Assembly (NCBI RefSeq): GCF_958295425.1 | Contig: NC_081146.1 | Coordinates: 7,689,649 to 7,753,648 of the forward strand | Reading direction: 5' to 3' | Source: Solea solea | Taxonomy: Eukaryota > Chordata > Actinopteri > Pleuronectiformes > Soleidae | DNA length: 64,000 nucleotides | Shown: positions 48,601-61,009 of the stretch, one piece after another | Layout of the letters: each line of letters begins with the position of its first letter | Position numbering within the stretch: the first letter of the stretch is position 1 | Notes under the pieces: generated by a model | Database searches by the model: none | Seen by the model: the letters and a program-made list of their open reading frames with translations, nothing else | Told to the model about the DNA's origin: nothing | Translations under genes and position numbers: made by a program

Positions 48601-49874
48601 GCAACTTTATCATATGGTAATTTTCAATTTTCATGTAAAGACATGACCCTGATGCTAGCCTGTAGCAATTCTCATTATATAATATGGATATTACTTTGGA
48701 AATAACATGGTATTACTTCTATGATATTACTATCTCTTTATTACTAAACCAATAGCATTGTTATTAACAATGCCAGAACCTGGATAAGAAATGACATGAT
48801 ATTTTCAGGCATTCTATTATAAAATGATTACCATAACATAACCTTGTTGTGAGTCATATATGTTACATTGTTGGATGGGCAAAGTGTATAGAGGTTAAAA
48901 TGATGAATACAGTGTTGACTGAAAGTGAATAAATAGTGTTGCACTGTGTAATGAACATACACCTAAGTGAGTTCATATTGTAATACCTGGGAAAGGTGAG
49001 GGTGCTTGTGAAGGTGTGACAACATCTACTCACCAACTCAATGCACCATCCCACAATGAGAGCCCTCTGCACAGTGTCCTGTGTGAGCTGAGAGGGAGGG
49101 AGAAGTTCCCTCAGTGAGCCAATCACAGAGAGGCCTCGGTTCTTCTTGCCTCCAGGAGCATTGTACTCTAAAACCTACATGCAAAAAAAGGGTGCACAGC
49201 ACACTTACATGTAAGAACAGTTAAGCTGGAAACTGAGCAAAAAAACAAGCATACACAGTGTTCATATTTACCTCTTTGAGCCTCCTCAGGGCATCAGCCA
49301 GCGCAGGATCAGTGAGGTCTCTCTCTGTGAGCTCCGCCACCAGCTCCTCAAACTGAACATCAAACAGCTGAGGGTCGGACAGCAGAGCCTTTTTGCCGTG
49401 AGTCCCATTGCAGATACTGTCTCCCTGGAGAGACGAGGTGCACAGCAGAAGACATGTGTTTTTTAACTTAACCTGACCCACTGTCGGCCACGTCTTTGGG
49501 ACATTAATGACCAAACTAAGCAGGCGTTTCATCCTCAAACAGCAGCGTGAGTGTCTTCCACACCGGCAACAAGCATCTGCGTTACTACTCGGACTGTACA
49601 CACCAGGTAAACACGTCACCTTAGCAATGTATTCCGGGTGAGACAAAACGCCAAGCTAACCACGTTAGCCCCATTGGTACACAATGCTTCATGTAAACAC
49701 GAAGCAAAGACGGGGTCAAGAGAATTATCGTCCGTAAGTTCCGTTGACATGAGGAAGCGCTAGTTGATGTTTAGTCTTCGTGAATATCGAGTTTCCAGTC
49801 AAAAACATAGGGTAGCTATCGCATAGCGTAACAACATGTATATATTTATTCGTACAAAAACATTTACATACCAT
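45647..49874 (-). CDS. fdps: Farnesyl diphosphate synthase, with an apparent 1-bp frameshift in exon 3
   Basis: FDPS condenses IPP with DMAPP and then GPP to make farnesyl diphosphate in the mevalonate pathway. Exons on the minus strand, in order: 49872-49874 (ATG only), 49272-49424, 49034-49175, 47834-47914, 47624-47746, 47455-47543, 47286-47358, 46697-46774, 46461-46595, 45647-45847. They encode about 358 aa (human short form 353). The first Asp-rich motif is [18 protein letters not shown]; the second is [32 protein letters not shown] and the C-terminal KIYKRNK are also diagnostic. All junctions keep phase except inside exon 3: VLEYNAPGG and [14 protein letters not shown] lie in different frames, because AAGAAGAAACCG (49136-49147) has one base too many. 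A sequencing indel is likely; a true null allele or pseudogene is possible. Using an alternative acceptor 7 bases inside the exon would restore the frame. Confidence 0.93.
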
Positions 49875-49899
49875 AGTGTCAGCGTTCTTGTCACAAACT

Positions 49900-50170
49900 G
49901 TTGGGTTTAATTCAGCAAACTAAAGTCTGTAATTCCCAAACCCAGGATGTGTAGATTGTAGTTCGTGTTCGCGCCGCAGTGCTTTTTATTATATAGCAGC
50001 AGAACTAAGTTTCCCAGAACACCTTGCGAGAGGCACGCGTGGGCGTGGTTTTTAAAGGCTCCATTTGACATTAAGTGTTTTCATTGGCTGGTGACATCGA
50101 ACCAGGATGGGCTTTCATATGGAATGGCCAATAGAATTTGAGAAGAGGCGGGGTTTAAAGTGGAGTGGTG
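49900..50170 (-). promoter_or_regulatory. fdps promoter
   Basis: Read on the minus strand, the region upstream of the ATG holds CCCCGCC (a GC box, near 50148-50154), ATTGGCC (an inverted CCAAT box, about 50127), AGCCAAT (a direct CCAAT box, about 50084), CCACGCCCACGCG (KLF/Sp1 and EGR-like, about 50036-50048) and a TATATAATAAAA tract at 49986-49997. Paired CCAAT boxes with GC boxes fit sterol-pathway promoters that use NF-Y and Sp1 with SREBP. A clear SRE was not identified. Confidence 0.55.
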
Positions 50171-52044
50171 AGTCTGGTGAGTCTGGTGCTTGATAACCCG
50201 TTTTACTGACTGAGAGGAAGAAAAAACAAAAAAAAAACAGGTTGAGAGGCTTCAAAACTTTTTTCATAAAATAAAAATAAATTAACTAATTAAATCACAG
50301 CCACATAAAGGCAAATTAACGTTTCACTTCTTATAGTATAATATAATAAAATTTGAGTCAGAAACACATTTTGAAGAATATTATACATATAAATAAATAA
50401 ATCCTTGAGAAGAGAAATACAAGTGAGGCAAAACTTTTCTAGGCCCAAACAGTTAAACAAACAAATGTCTATGTGAACACGTGTATACAGTATGTATACA
50501 ATGTAACTTTTCTTTTTTGTATGATATATTTTAAATAATTTTCTCCTACGTTGTTTTTCTATTTTAAATCATCTATATTAATTATGCTGTTCATGTTTAT
50601 ACCCTCCCCCCTTAAGCTAAAAACAATTAAGACTACTATTTCAAAGTTACATGTAAATTTAGTCCACAGAAGCAGCTGTTTGTGACTCCCATTTTTCCTA
50701 TCACTCTGCTACATTTAAGTTCAACAGCCCCGCCCTGTAGTCACATACATCTTGTTCAATAATTTTGTTTCCAGTAGAAAATATAAAGCTTAAACAATGC
50801 AAGAGAGAGAAAAAGGAAGATCAGCTTAACCGTAGTTCATATTCATATTATCCATGTTTGTTATGCATAAAACATCAACAAAAGTGTTTATTTTTTATTT
50901 TAGTACTATCATTTATTTCATATGCTGAAATACATAACTTGCATTTGAAGTTTTCATTTAAAATCTGGAATCGGTGTCGTATTTAGATACATTTATAATT
51001 CTGCTTTCAAGGCTACGTCCTGTTAAGCCTGCCATACAGATATGCATTTCTTCAAATAAATAATGTTTTATGCAAGACAGGAGGTAGAAACACCACAGCT
51101 CAGTGCCTTGATAAGAGAGCATGAGAGCATGTATGTGTATGTGTGTACATTTTTAAAAGTAGTTACATAATTATGAATGCCTCAGAAATGAGTCCTTACT
51201 GATATGGAGTCAATATCGTGACACCAAAAAGACTTTCCAAAAAAACAACTGACATACATATCAACAGAATCCGGTTGTCCACACTCACCGTATGTTCACT
51301 GTCTGTGGTGTGTCCGCAGCCAAAAGAGGCTTCTTTTTTTGTCCTCATTTGACTACACACTCACGACCCTTTGCAAGTGGAAACCATGCTGAGACATAGT
51401 GTGAAACCCAACCTCATACAGAATGTCTGTATATTTATTGCAAGAGACTCGTTTAATCCGAGTCACAGTGCACTTTACACCTCTTTATCTTACAGGATCA
51501 GGCTGCCTTTGCCTATTATCATAGATATATGTCTCCCCAAAATAAAATTAGGATGCAGTGACATGTCTGGAGTCATCTGACTGAAAACTCTGGAAACACT
51601 GCACTCCTTTGACTCTGACCTTTGCCCTCAGCTACCTATCACCACAAACACATTTCAAATATATCTAATATCATAGGTCTTGGGTGCAAGAGGAAGAAAA
51701 AAAGTAATAAACATTTTCCAAACATGCAGATAAAGACATTCTGAGGACATGTTACTGAGTTACACAGACAGTCAGGATCTGATGCACAAGGTTTCCTGCT
51801 GTATGCTTTAGCAAAACATGCACATATGCAAATCAAACCACAGTGTCCAGGGGCTATGCACAGTAAATACATTTGAAAGGCTGAAGTGTGTCTGTGTTAG
51901 AAATGCTAGTTGCTTTTCTTTTGAAGGCCAGTGCAGAGCTGTGAGAGTTTGGGGGGAAATTAGGAACCTGAATTTTGAAAAAATATTTTCACATTAGAGC
52001 ATTTGTCCTCATCTGTTAATCTTACTCTAAACAAGCTAATTATA
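50171..52044. other. Intergenic spacer between fdps and entrep3
   Basis: AT-rich sequence with no recognised gene on either strand. Short open frames here lack splice logic or homology. Confidence 0.55.
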
Positions 52045-52050
52045 TTTATT
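52045..52050 (-). terminator. Candidate poly(A) signal of entrep3
   Basis: AATAAA on the minus strand about 570 bases past the stop codon. Other AATAAA copies lie further left (for example 51434-51439). Confidence 0.35.
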
Positions 52051-52620
52051 GAGATGGGTTTTTAAAAAACAATTGAAGTCAATGGAAGACAAAGTAAGAA
52101 TAATTCCATGATCACTTTACATAAGTGATTCTGTGGCTATATATAGCAATGTACAAAAGGGCCAGATGCATATTGCAACCCATAATTATGTAATAGACTG
52201 TCTGTACATGTGAGTAAGTGGTTGTTGTAGCATTGGTGTTTGTTGAGTTCTGTCTCCATTGTTGAGGAAAAGACGTTTCCAGTTGACTATAGTGAGGGAG
52301 TAAGAATTCAGCAGGACAGATGCTTCTGGTTGGTCTCAGTAAGTTAGAAGACCACAGCAGCCAGACACGAGCTGTTTCACTGATGTTGAATGTGTGAGCT
52401 CTGGGTCAATGTTCTGGGTGATGAAGAGCACCACTGAATAAGGCCATTTGCTCAGATGACTTCACGAATACAGTAGTGACAGGAACAAACAGGAGAACAG
52501 ACTTTTAAAAGTTGCAAAACCACTTTTGTCTTGGTTAAATATTAGTTTAAACCTGCCGTCCACTCCTTGTGTCATTCCGGGGTTTTCCTCATCAATCCCT
52601 CCTCCAGCCTTCTCCTGTCT

Positions 52621-55600
52621 TCACATTGCAGACTCTGAGTAGAGAGCTCCCGATGACCCATGGGGTGGACAAGGCGTCACCAGTCGATGAAGTGACGCCG
52701 AGGAGGAGGAGCTTAAATCTCCACAGCTGCGCAGGTGGATCCCCTCTGGCACCCGTCCACTGTAGCGTCGGTTGTGTCGACTGTCACTGTGGGAGTGGTG
52801 GTGTCCACGGTGATGAGGTGGATGGTGAGCATTGCGGCTGGGCTGCCCTCGGCCTGTGTTCCAAGGTGTAAGCAAAACCTGAAAAGGAATTAATCAAGAT
52901 AACTGGAGATGCACATGGCTCCTTGAAAGAAGGTAGAGGAAGAATATCCATCCATCCATCCATCCATCCATCCATCCATCCATCCATCCATCCATCTTCT
53001 ACCATTTTATCCTCCACACAGTGACACATACAAACAACCATTCACTTTCACACCTACAGTCAATTTAGAGTGTCCAATTTGCCTAATCTGGATGTTTTTG
53101 GACTGTGGAGGGAAACCAGAGAACCTGGAGAATCTGGAGATAACCCACGCACACATGGGGAGAACATGCAAACCCCATGCAGAAAGTACATGAAATTATG
53201 AGGTGAATCATTGTCATACATGCTCCAGCGGCAGGTGGTTGGTGGCAGCACCCTCAGCTCCAGTCCGCCTCTTAGGTCCCTGCCCTGTGCTCCCAGCATG
53301 CTCAGAGGAAGGAGCTAGGTTGCGTTTGGAGCGTTGCAGGAAACGAGCCATGAGAACCCGTGTCACCTGAAGAAAAAAACCAAAAACATCAGTTAGGATA
53401 AGACAAGAAGTAACACAGCTTGTATGAGAATTTTCAATGTTATTTTTTCAGACTTGCCTTAAGGTCTCCGAGGGAACGGTGGCAATCTTTAGGTAAACGT
53501 AGTGGGGATGTGGGTGGAGGTTTGGCGGGCACCTGCACCCCTACAGCCGCTGATTTAATGCTGCCTTTGCTCGGTAAGGCTGCCGCTGGAGGCAGAGAAG
53601 TGCGGGGCAACAGACACACATCAGAGGACTGACCTATTGAGTCAGAAAAAATGTGAAAAAGAAAACAGTTATAAGTCAGTTCATTCATTTTGTCAGTATT
53701 TAATAAAACCCAAGGGAGACTTGAACAGAAATGCCATACCATTTCTATATTTGTCACAGCTGTGTATTTATCTGAATATTCCCACAGTGTGCACAGAATC
53801 AAACTCTTTTTCAGCCAATGATATCGTGTAATAAATCTATGCGAAGTTAGAAGGCACCAACCCCCGATGGGTTTCCTGCCAGTTTTTACAAGGATTTGCT
53901 CAGAAATTCACACCACACATATGCATAGTGATATTACACATAATGACAGATCAGATAATCAGAGATTTGTAGTGCGTTTCCCGTAGCGCAGCCCAGTTGT
54001 CATGGCTTATCTTCAGTTATGTCCTCTAATTACTGCGTGTCACATCGCGTACGCAGCCTTCGCTTTGTGATCTTTTCCATGATTTGTGTCGACAGTCATA
54101 AATAATAAAGTGTATCATCTGAAAATATTGTTAATGAGAAGCTGGTGAACCACATGATAGTTTCCACACCGGAATCTAATATATCAAGCTGTAATCACAT
54201 CACTGTTAATTTAAATGTCGTGGACGAGTTTCATAAATCACTTTCACATGGGGATAGTTTTGCATATCGGTCTCCTCTGGCCTAAGAGAGTTTGATTAAT
54301 GACGCTTGTTAGCTGCTGAGTTTTATCAGAATTTCATCAGAATGACTTAAATGTGTTTTCTTTTGGGCTTTTCCCACTTTAATTTGAACGTAAATGCTGA
54401 CAGCAAAGAAAAGAGAGGCAGTGGCAGCTTGCAGTGGAGGTTCTGAGTCACATTTCAATAACACATGTTAATCTTTAGACCAGGGAGACACCTAAAGATC
54501 ACATTTCTCCTTTAGAAACAAAGGTCTAACCTGTATCTATAGATGCCTTGCTGTCTCCAGAGTCCTCCAGAGCTCTGCTTCCAAAGTCAACTGCAGAAAA
54601 CAGAACAGGTTATAGAAACTATAAAACCAGCAAAGCAAAAGTGCTCGTGTTAGTGTTTAAATCACCTGTATCAGTCGAGGAGCCAAGTCCTGGCTCGCTG
54701 TGTGACCTCACGAGGGGAGTCAGCCCCTCAGTTTCCCTCCTTCCTCTCTCTCCATCCTTCTCAGTCCTCCCCGCCCTACGTCGCAGATACAGCGGTTGGT
54801 GAGGGAGTGGTGCCCCATTACTGCCCGGTGCACCGGCAACCGAGGGGGATGGAACTAAGGAGGCCACAGCAGCTCCTTGTGCGGAGTGTACTCGAATCTC
54901 TGGGATGGAAGATTGCTGTTGACAGCTGGAGCCTCGTATTGTTTCCAGGTGGGAGCAGCTACTTGCTAGCATTGCCTGACGACGCAGCACTGGAGACCTA
55001 GAGGACAACACAGGACAATTCCTGTTTCTAAATGCAGGCTTCACTCTGGATTTGAACATTACATTACATTACATTCACACACTTTTATCCAAAGCGACTT
55101 ACAATGAACAACAATTCAATTATAATAACCATCATTTGGTACTGAAACTGTGTGTATGTCTTCACCTGTATGTGGTGGTGGCAGTGCTGGGAGATGAGCA
55201 GGAGTTGGACCTCTCTCCTCTGAGGAAGCGTCTGGCTCTCGGTCCTCCTGCCAGAGGACTCTCTGGTGTTTGAGATGGAGGACCACGGTAGCTGAAGAGC
55301 TCCCCTCCGTCTCCCACCTCACTGGCGGTCCTGTTCCCTCTCTCCCCCTGGTGCCTCAGTCCAACCTCCATCAGGCAGGAGTCCTCTGATGGGGAGGAAT
55401 CGTCAGGGATGTCCACAATCTCTGACATCAACAGAGATCCACTGTCCATCGACACTTGAAAATAAAGTAAAAACAAATAAGATCTTTTAATAACAAGACT
55501 AGAATCTATGTGGGAACTTGTTATCAAGAATATATTCCACTGAATAGCTGGTAAACTAAATGTTTCCTTAAGTAAGTTTCTATATTCCTTTCACATTAAA

Positions 55601-58600
55601 TATCTAATAGTATTATTTGTTTAAATCTACAGAATTAATGATGCACTTAGTCCTCCCTTTAGTAAGTGCTTCAAGGAACTATGGCCTCCACATATTATTG
55701 TCTGTTTGTGTATTAAGCTCTGGCTGGTTTGTCTGTTTGGTCTGCAGTAGGAATGGCAGTGCGCGATGGAGGCCTTTTTATTTTAGCAATTGTTATTTAA
55801 AATGTATACCTACTTGTGTGTAGTATATTCAAATTATTGTCTTTCTTTTTTTTAACAACACTTGAAAACTATACTTACCATTAATGAACAAAAAAGGAGC
55901 AGGAATAATACAAATGTCATAACACATGCCCCATCTTACTTTGTAACCTAAATGTAAATGTACATTTCTGCCAATAAACACAGATTGGACCTTTAACTAA
56001 CAGTTCATCTCTTATTAGTGATACTACTTTCAACTAGCACAGGTGAATTTGTCATTGATGTAATGTTTTCTCACCTTCTCCACTGAAGGCAGTAGAAGTT
56101 CCTCTCTCTCCAGACAGCTCAGTGCCGTGGGGGTCAAACACTGTCGCCTTTAACAGTGACAACAGAGACTAATCAGCATGGGCACACACACATGCGTGCA
56201 CACACACACACACTCGTACTTACTTGGCTGCCAGCTCTCTGTCCCATCACTGCTTCATAAGGAGGGGGACAGTCAGTGGGATACAGGGGAACAGGACTCT
56301 CCATGGAGCCATTGTAGGTGATGCTAAGTGTGAATACAAAATGTCAAATAATCATTTTCATACATCACGTACATGAAAAACTGCACACCATTCAGTTGAT
56401 GTAGAGTAAACCATTGAATGTCCTTGTTACCTCTGAGCGTCTGTCTCAGAGCTGCAGGTGTATTCAGGAGGATAGTACGGAGGTGGAGGGATGGGTGGCA
56501 CAAACTCCTCAAAGTCCATGATGTTGGTCAGGAACGCGTCCTGAGGAGTGGTGCACTCTGGGTTGACTGAACGGGAGCGATGGGGAGCCAGCTGGACACA
56601 CAGAGGCAGAGTTATACAACAAAAAGACGATTATAGGTTATTTGTATAGTCTAATTAATTTTTTTTTTTTTTCAGATATTGCACAGTGCTTGTCATTGTA
56701 AGTGTGAGGTTCCTGTAATACTGGAGGCTGCACATTCAGGGGACATACCTTATGTTAGTTTTATTTGTTTGACGACAATTAAACAATTATGTCGTCCTGA
56801 ATTTCACCACAAAGTCAACAATTAGCTGGTCTATTTTTGTGAAAAAAAGGAGGGTTAGGAAAGAGAGAAGAAAGAAAGTGTCCTCACCAAACCAACCAAA
56901 CTCCACTTTTTTGTAAAAATGCATTTCATTCAAAGTCTTATGTGATGAATTACTGGTGATTGTTGAAACAGTGGTGGAAAAACGAGCCAGAATTGTTAGG
57001 AAAAAGCACTCTTCTTACTCTTCTACAACCCAACTTCTTTGTAACACAATGTCCATGAAATACACAAATTGTCCAACATGCAACTTGAATTGTGAGACAG
57101 AAAGTGGTGCATTAGATCAAGTAATATTCCGATGGAATAACTGTTTAAAAAGAATTAGTTCGATAAATATTTAGATGTAATGGCAATTTAAACTATGCTT
57201 AGACAAATTAGTATCTAGATTAACCCTATGCATTTGGGTGGAATAACCTCTTCGGTCCAAGAAGTTCAGTTCTTGAAGTGCAGCTCCTGGTTTTGCAGGA
57301 ACATCATTTGGGACATTGGTAAAACAAAAGCGAGTCTGATAAATGAAAAATGTGCTGCGTTTGCACTTACCAGGTGCACAAGGTCCAGGGAGAATATGTG
57401 AATACTGCAGGTCACAGTGGACAAAGTACAGATGATGGTGGAGAGAATGCTGAGACCGCAGGCACTGAACAAAAGGTCCTGCAGACAAATGTACATTAAG
57501 GAAAACCAAAAATATAAAATAAACTGGCTTTTTATTTGTAGAAGGTCATATTTAATAGATAACCTGGGCATAAATACTCACCTTCAACTGGTGTCTGACT
57601 GAATGGCAGTCAGCATTCAGGTACAGAACCAGGGTCTCCTCCTCTGTGATGGAGCAGGAGTGAGTGGGTGCACAACACACACACAGGCCGTTCTCCACCT
57701 ACAAACAATTACACACACAGAGGATTTTTGTGAAAAACTTATTTCCACACTGAAAATAACATCCATATTTTGACGCTTTCCACATGCAGCTGGTTTGAAG
57801 GGTATTACAGCATGAAAGCAGAAAGCAATGCTGTGTACCTGGCAGGTGAGCATGGACTTGACCATCTGTGCGTTCTGACAGGAGAGCATTGAACCAGCCA
57901 GACTGAGGATCACACACACTGCAGACAGCAGCATGAACAGTGACACCTGTGGACAAGCACACAGCCAAGTGCAGGGCGTTAGAACGAGTGCCACACAGTG
58001 CCAAGAGTTTTACTCTCAACAAACTAAACCCTCTGTTTTCACAGCTATGCATAGATAAAAGATAGACAGACAGATGTGGTTTATTGTGTCAAAAACATGA
58101 CACATTTCACTTAAAATGGCATTAAAAACACATTACAAGGATTATTAATAATGAAGGACCTCTAGAATCAAATAAGACTAAGACAAATCCTTCTGCCGAT
58201 GAAGATAAGCTACTAAACGGAATTTGTGGTGACCACAAACACCATTAAGACAACAAAGTTTCATAACTGGATCACAACCATAATCTAATCAGTTCTACAT
58301 CACCAGAAAATCTAAATCTACTCTTCTCTTTCTGAGTTATGCTGCTCACAGCAAAACTAGAACCCACTAGGCCGAGGTAATCATTGGTGAATGTGTCAAA
58401 TCATCACAGCTTTATAGAAACACAGTGAACCTGGACTGTTTGTTGGGAAGTCTTTGCCCTCCTGCTAATACACTCTTCCTCTGTGGCACATTGTCCTACA
58501 TTTATAACTTGAAATGTCATGTTATTTAGGGCTGTATTGAAATATTGATAAACTGAAATGTTACAGTACGTCAGTGTGGTACTGTATTGATCCTTTGAGA

Positions 58601-59254
58601 TACTGTATTGATATGGAAATATTATTGACAGTGGTTTAATTCTCCTGTGGCTGAATGACAGCAGACTGTCAGCCATTTAACTCTCCCCCCTTTTCCTCCC
58701 CTCTCACTAGATAATCTGTATATTGTTTATACATATTACAGTTTTTAATGAAATAGAATATCTTTGCAAGTTGCATATTGCCTTGCTCATCCCTGTATTG
58801 GTCTAAGCACCAGATTATTTGTGATAAACAACCTTAATGTTATAAGATAATGTTATACACATACCACCAGTGTCAAAGGTCTCTTCCAGGAGATTATCCC
58901 AACTATTCCAGATGCCACCACCTGGTAACAGAAAGCACATATAATATAACACAGGTAATTACCAATATTTACTGTTTCATTTTTAAAGGTGCAATTTTCT
59001 TTGGTCAGATTTACACTTACAAAGAAACCAGCCCAAAATGGACAGGACTGCCTCACACGAGCTGAAGAGGTGAAGGCCATGCTGGTAAAAGAGAAGGCCA
59101 GGACCATGGCCCCTAGACCCAGGTGGCACAACCCCAGGTAGAGGAGCAGCCGTGCTCCTCCGGGCCCCCGGCCTGACATCCCTCTACGGCTGTCTGACCA
59201 GCCCCGAGACCCGGAGGCCGAAGCCACACTGCTGGAGTCCGACGGTGAAGGCAT
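52621..59254 (-). CDS. entrep3: ENTREP3 / FAM189B, four-pass membrane protein with PPxY motifs
   Basis: ENTREP proteins are endosomal membrane adaptors that recruit the HECT ligase ITCH through PPxY motifs. Exons on the minus strand, in order: 59021-59254, 58865-58921, 57839-57946, 57582-57698, 57371-57478, 56431-56591, 56224-56323, 56075-56147, 55166-55454, 54666-54997, 54531-54590, 53458-53633, 53220-53366, 52621-52878. They give 739 aa (human about 668), all in phase. Four hydrophobic segments form a CD20-like tetraspan: [49 protein letters not shown] and [19 protein letters not shown]. The cysteine-rich loop with VENGLCVCC lies between TM3 and TM4. PPxY motifs are [10 protein letters not shown] (exon 56431-56591) and CPPPYEAV (exon 56224-56323). 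The cytoplasmic tail is Ser-rich and ends in a His-rich region. The intron after exon 53458-53633 begins with GC (AAG|GCAAGT). Long introns at 53634-54530 and 57947-58864 show no other gene. Confidence 0.93.
52946..53215. repeat. Teleost interspersed repeat with (ATCC)n tail
   Basis: A (CCAT)n tract (52946-52996, about 12 units) runs into TTCTACCATTTTATCC, CAATTTAGAGTGTCCAATT, GGATGTTTTTGGACTGTGG and GGGGAGAACATGCAAAC. These are hallmark words of a very common fish repeat, probably a LINE or SINE 3' end. It sits in the entrep3 intron 52879-53219 and nearly touches the donor of the upstream exon. Confidence 0.75.
55057..55110. repeat. Fragment of a common fish repeat, (ATTAC)n end
   Basis: ATTACATTACATTACATT is followed by CTTTTATCCAAAGCGACTT, a widespread teleost repeat terminus. 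It lies in the entrep3 intron 54998-55165. Confidence 0.7.
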
Positions 59255-60720
59255 GGCAGGCTCATCCGTGAGTGCAGGGGGAGGCTGGGAAACAGTTCAC
59301 ACTCACTCTGGTTTGATAAAGCAATGTTCAGTTGTTGTGGTGTAGGCGCAAGAGCGTTGAAGAGGGAGACACCAATGCTGGCTTCAGAGCTCCACTCTCA
59401 CAATTATGCACCAAAATCTCCACTGGCAGGTGCCATAGGTGCTGCGCAGTGCCCCACGGTGGTGCACACTACAGTCCAGTCAGTGAGTCCAAGAACTTTG
59501 TCAGCAGAAAGTTGAGAATTGAGCAGCCACTACACACTCGCAGCCCCCTTATTTGTCTGATTTTGACATTTCAGCCATGATACTGAGGTTGATTCAGTCA
59601 ATGCAGTTTACAGTCTATTATGACCACTAGTCTATTCACTGCACAGCATATATATATCTGCATCCTATCAAGTCATTCTGACGTATTCACACAAAACTGC
59701 ACTAGTTTACTTGCAATTTTCTTAATAGTGTTTTAATCATATGCTTTTTGCTGCTCGCTCCTGTCATCAGGACAGCCTTCCACCTCTCCCTCCTCTCGCC
59801 AGTGGCATTGCGGTAACTGGAGACCAGAGCAGGCCGCAAATTCTCAAGCATCCAATAGAACACCAGCTGATTTTTCACCAGCAGCAGCAGCAGCAACGAT
59901 GAGGACAGGAGCCGGCGCTAGTGTCCACTCAGTGTCCGAGCCAAACCCCAACATGTGCTGCCCCTCGCACCTCCTCCTCCTCCTCCTTATGTCAGGTCCA
60001 TCCTGTCACGGCGTGGAGATCAAACCCCCGTCAATATCACATCGGTGCGTGTCGAAAAAACACGAGACTAATTACACCGAGAAAAAGAAAGAAAGAAAAA
60101 TCCTCTATCGATTATCAAACTGCACCAAAAATATCACAGCCCTTCTGCAATAAAACCTCTCCCCCCTGGGTTTCGATCTTTGACAGCTCCAACTCAGCGG
60201 GGGTTTGTGGTGGTCCACACGCACCTAAACCCCCCGCGCCACCATCACCACCAGCAGCATCATACCCTCCTCCTCCTCCTCCTCCTTCTCCTCTTCCTCC
60301 GCCTCGTTCCTCCCTGCAGTCACGCGGGCATCCCGCTCAGACCGTGTGTTTGCGTGTGTGCATCCCGGATGCTGCTTACCTCACTGCCTTCCATCAAACG
60401 TCACATGAGCAAAACAACACGGTCGACATACGCCGTGTGCCCGCGGTGACATGCTGAAATCCCTCAAGGATGATGAATGAATGATTGAATGAATCCTTCT
60501 CCTTTCCTCGCCCCTCCCTTCTGCTGCTCCCACGCCTCGTCTCCGTTCCTCAGCTCTGACTCTGGCAGAGAGAGCCGAGTATCATGTTTGCAAAAAGCGA
60601 AAACTGCCCTGCTACGTGATGACAAAGCACGCAGAACGTGCGGGCAACATGGAGGTTGCGGCAGAGCGTGTGCACACCGTCGCGGTGCTGATGCTGGGAA
60701 GGAGGGACGGTTGCCTAGCG
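59255..60720 (-). promoter_or_regulatory. entrep3 5' UTR, first intron and CpG-rich promoter
   Basis: An acceptor (TGTTTCCCAG) near 59290 opens the ATG exon, with about 35 bases of leader. A noncoding first exon ends with GCAGTGAG|GTAAGCAG at about 60380/60379. The surrounding 60180-60720 is CpG-rich and includes a (TCC)n-rich stretch at 60261-60305. Near 60709-60724 the plus strand reads GGTTGCCTAGCGACGG, one base off a canonical RFX X-box. Confidence 0.5.
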
Positions 60721-61009
60721 ACGGATTCCAGCCCCTGCTGCGGCAACAATTAAACTAAGCAAATAACCAGATTTGTATTTATATATGACCCTGTTTAACA
60801 CGAGTTACACAGTTATCAGCTCAAAACACATGAAGTGTGAGAAACTGAGAAACTTGGATTCACTGATGCAGTGTTTTGGCGACATAAGTTACACACTGGA
60901 GCTTTAAGATCTTTTTGAATCATTCATCTCCTTTGTAAGAGGGAGAAAATGACCGATTAGCAAAGACACTTGTCTTATTTTGGTTCTGAGCTTTGTATCA
61001 GTCTTGTAT

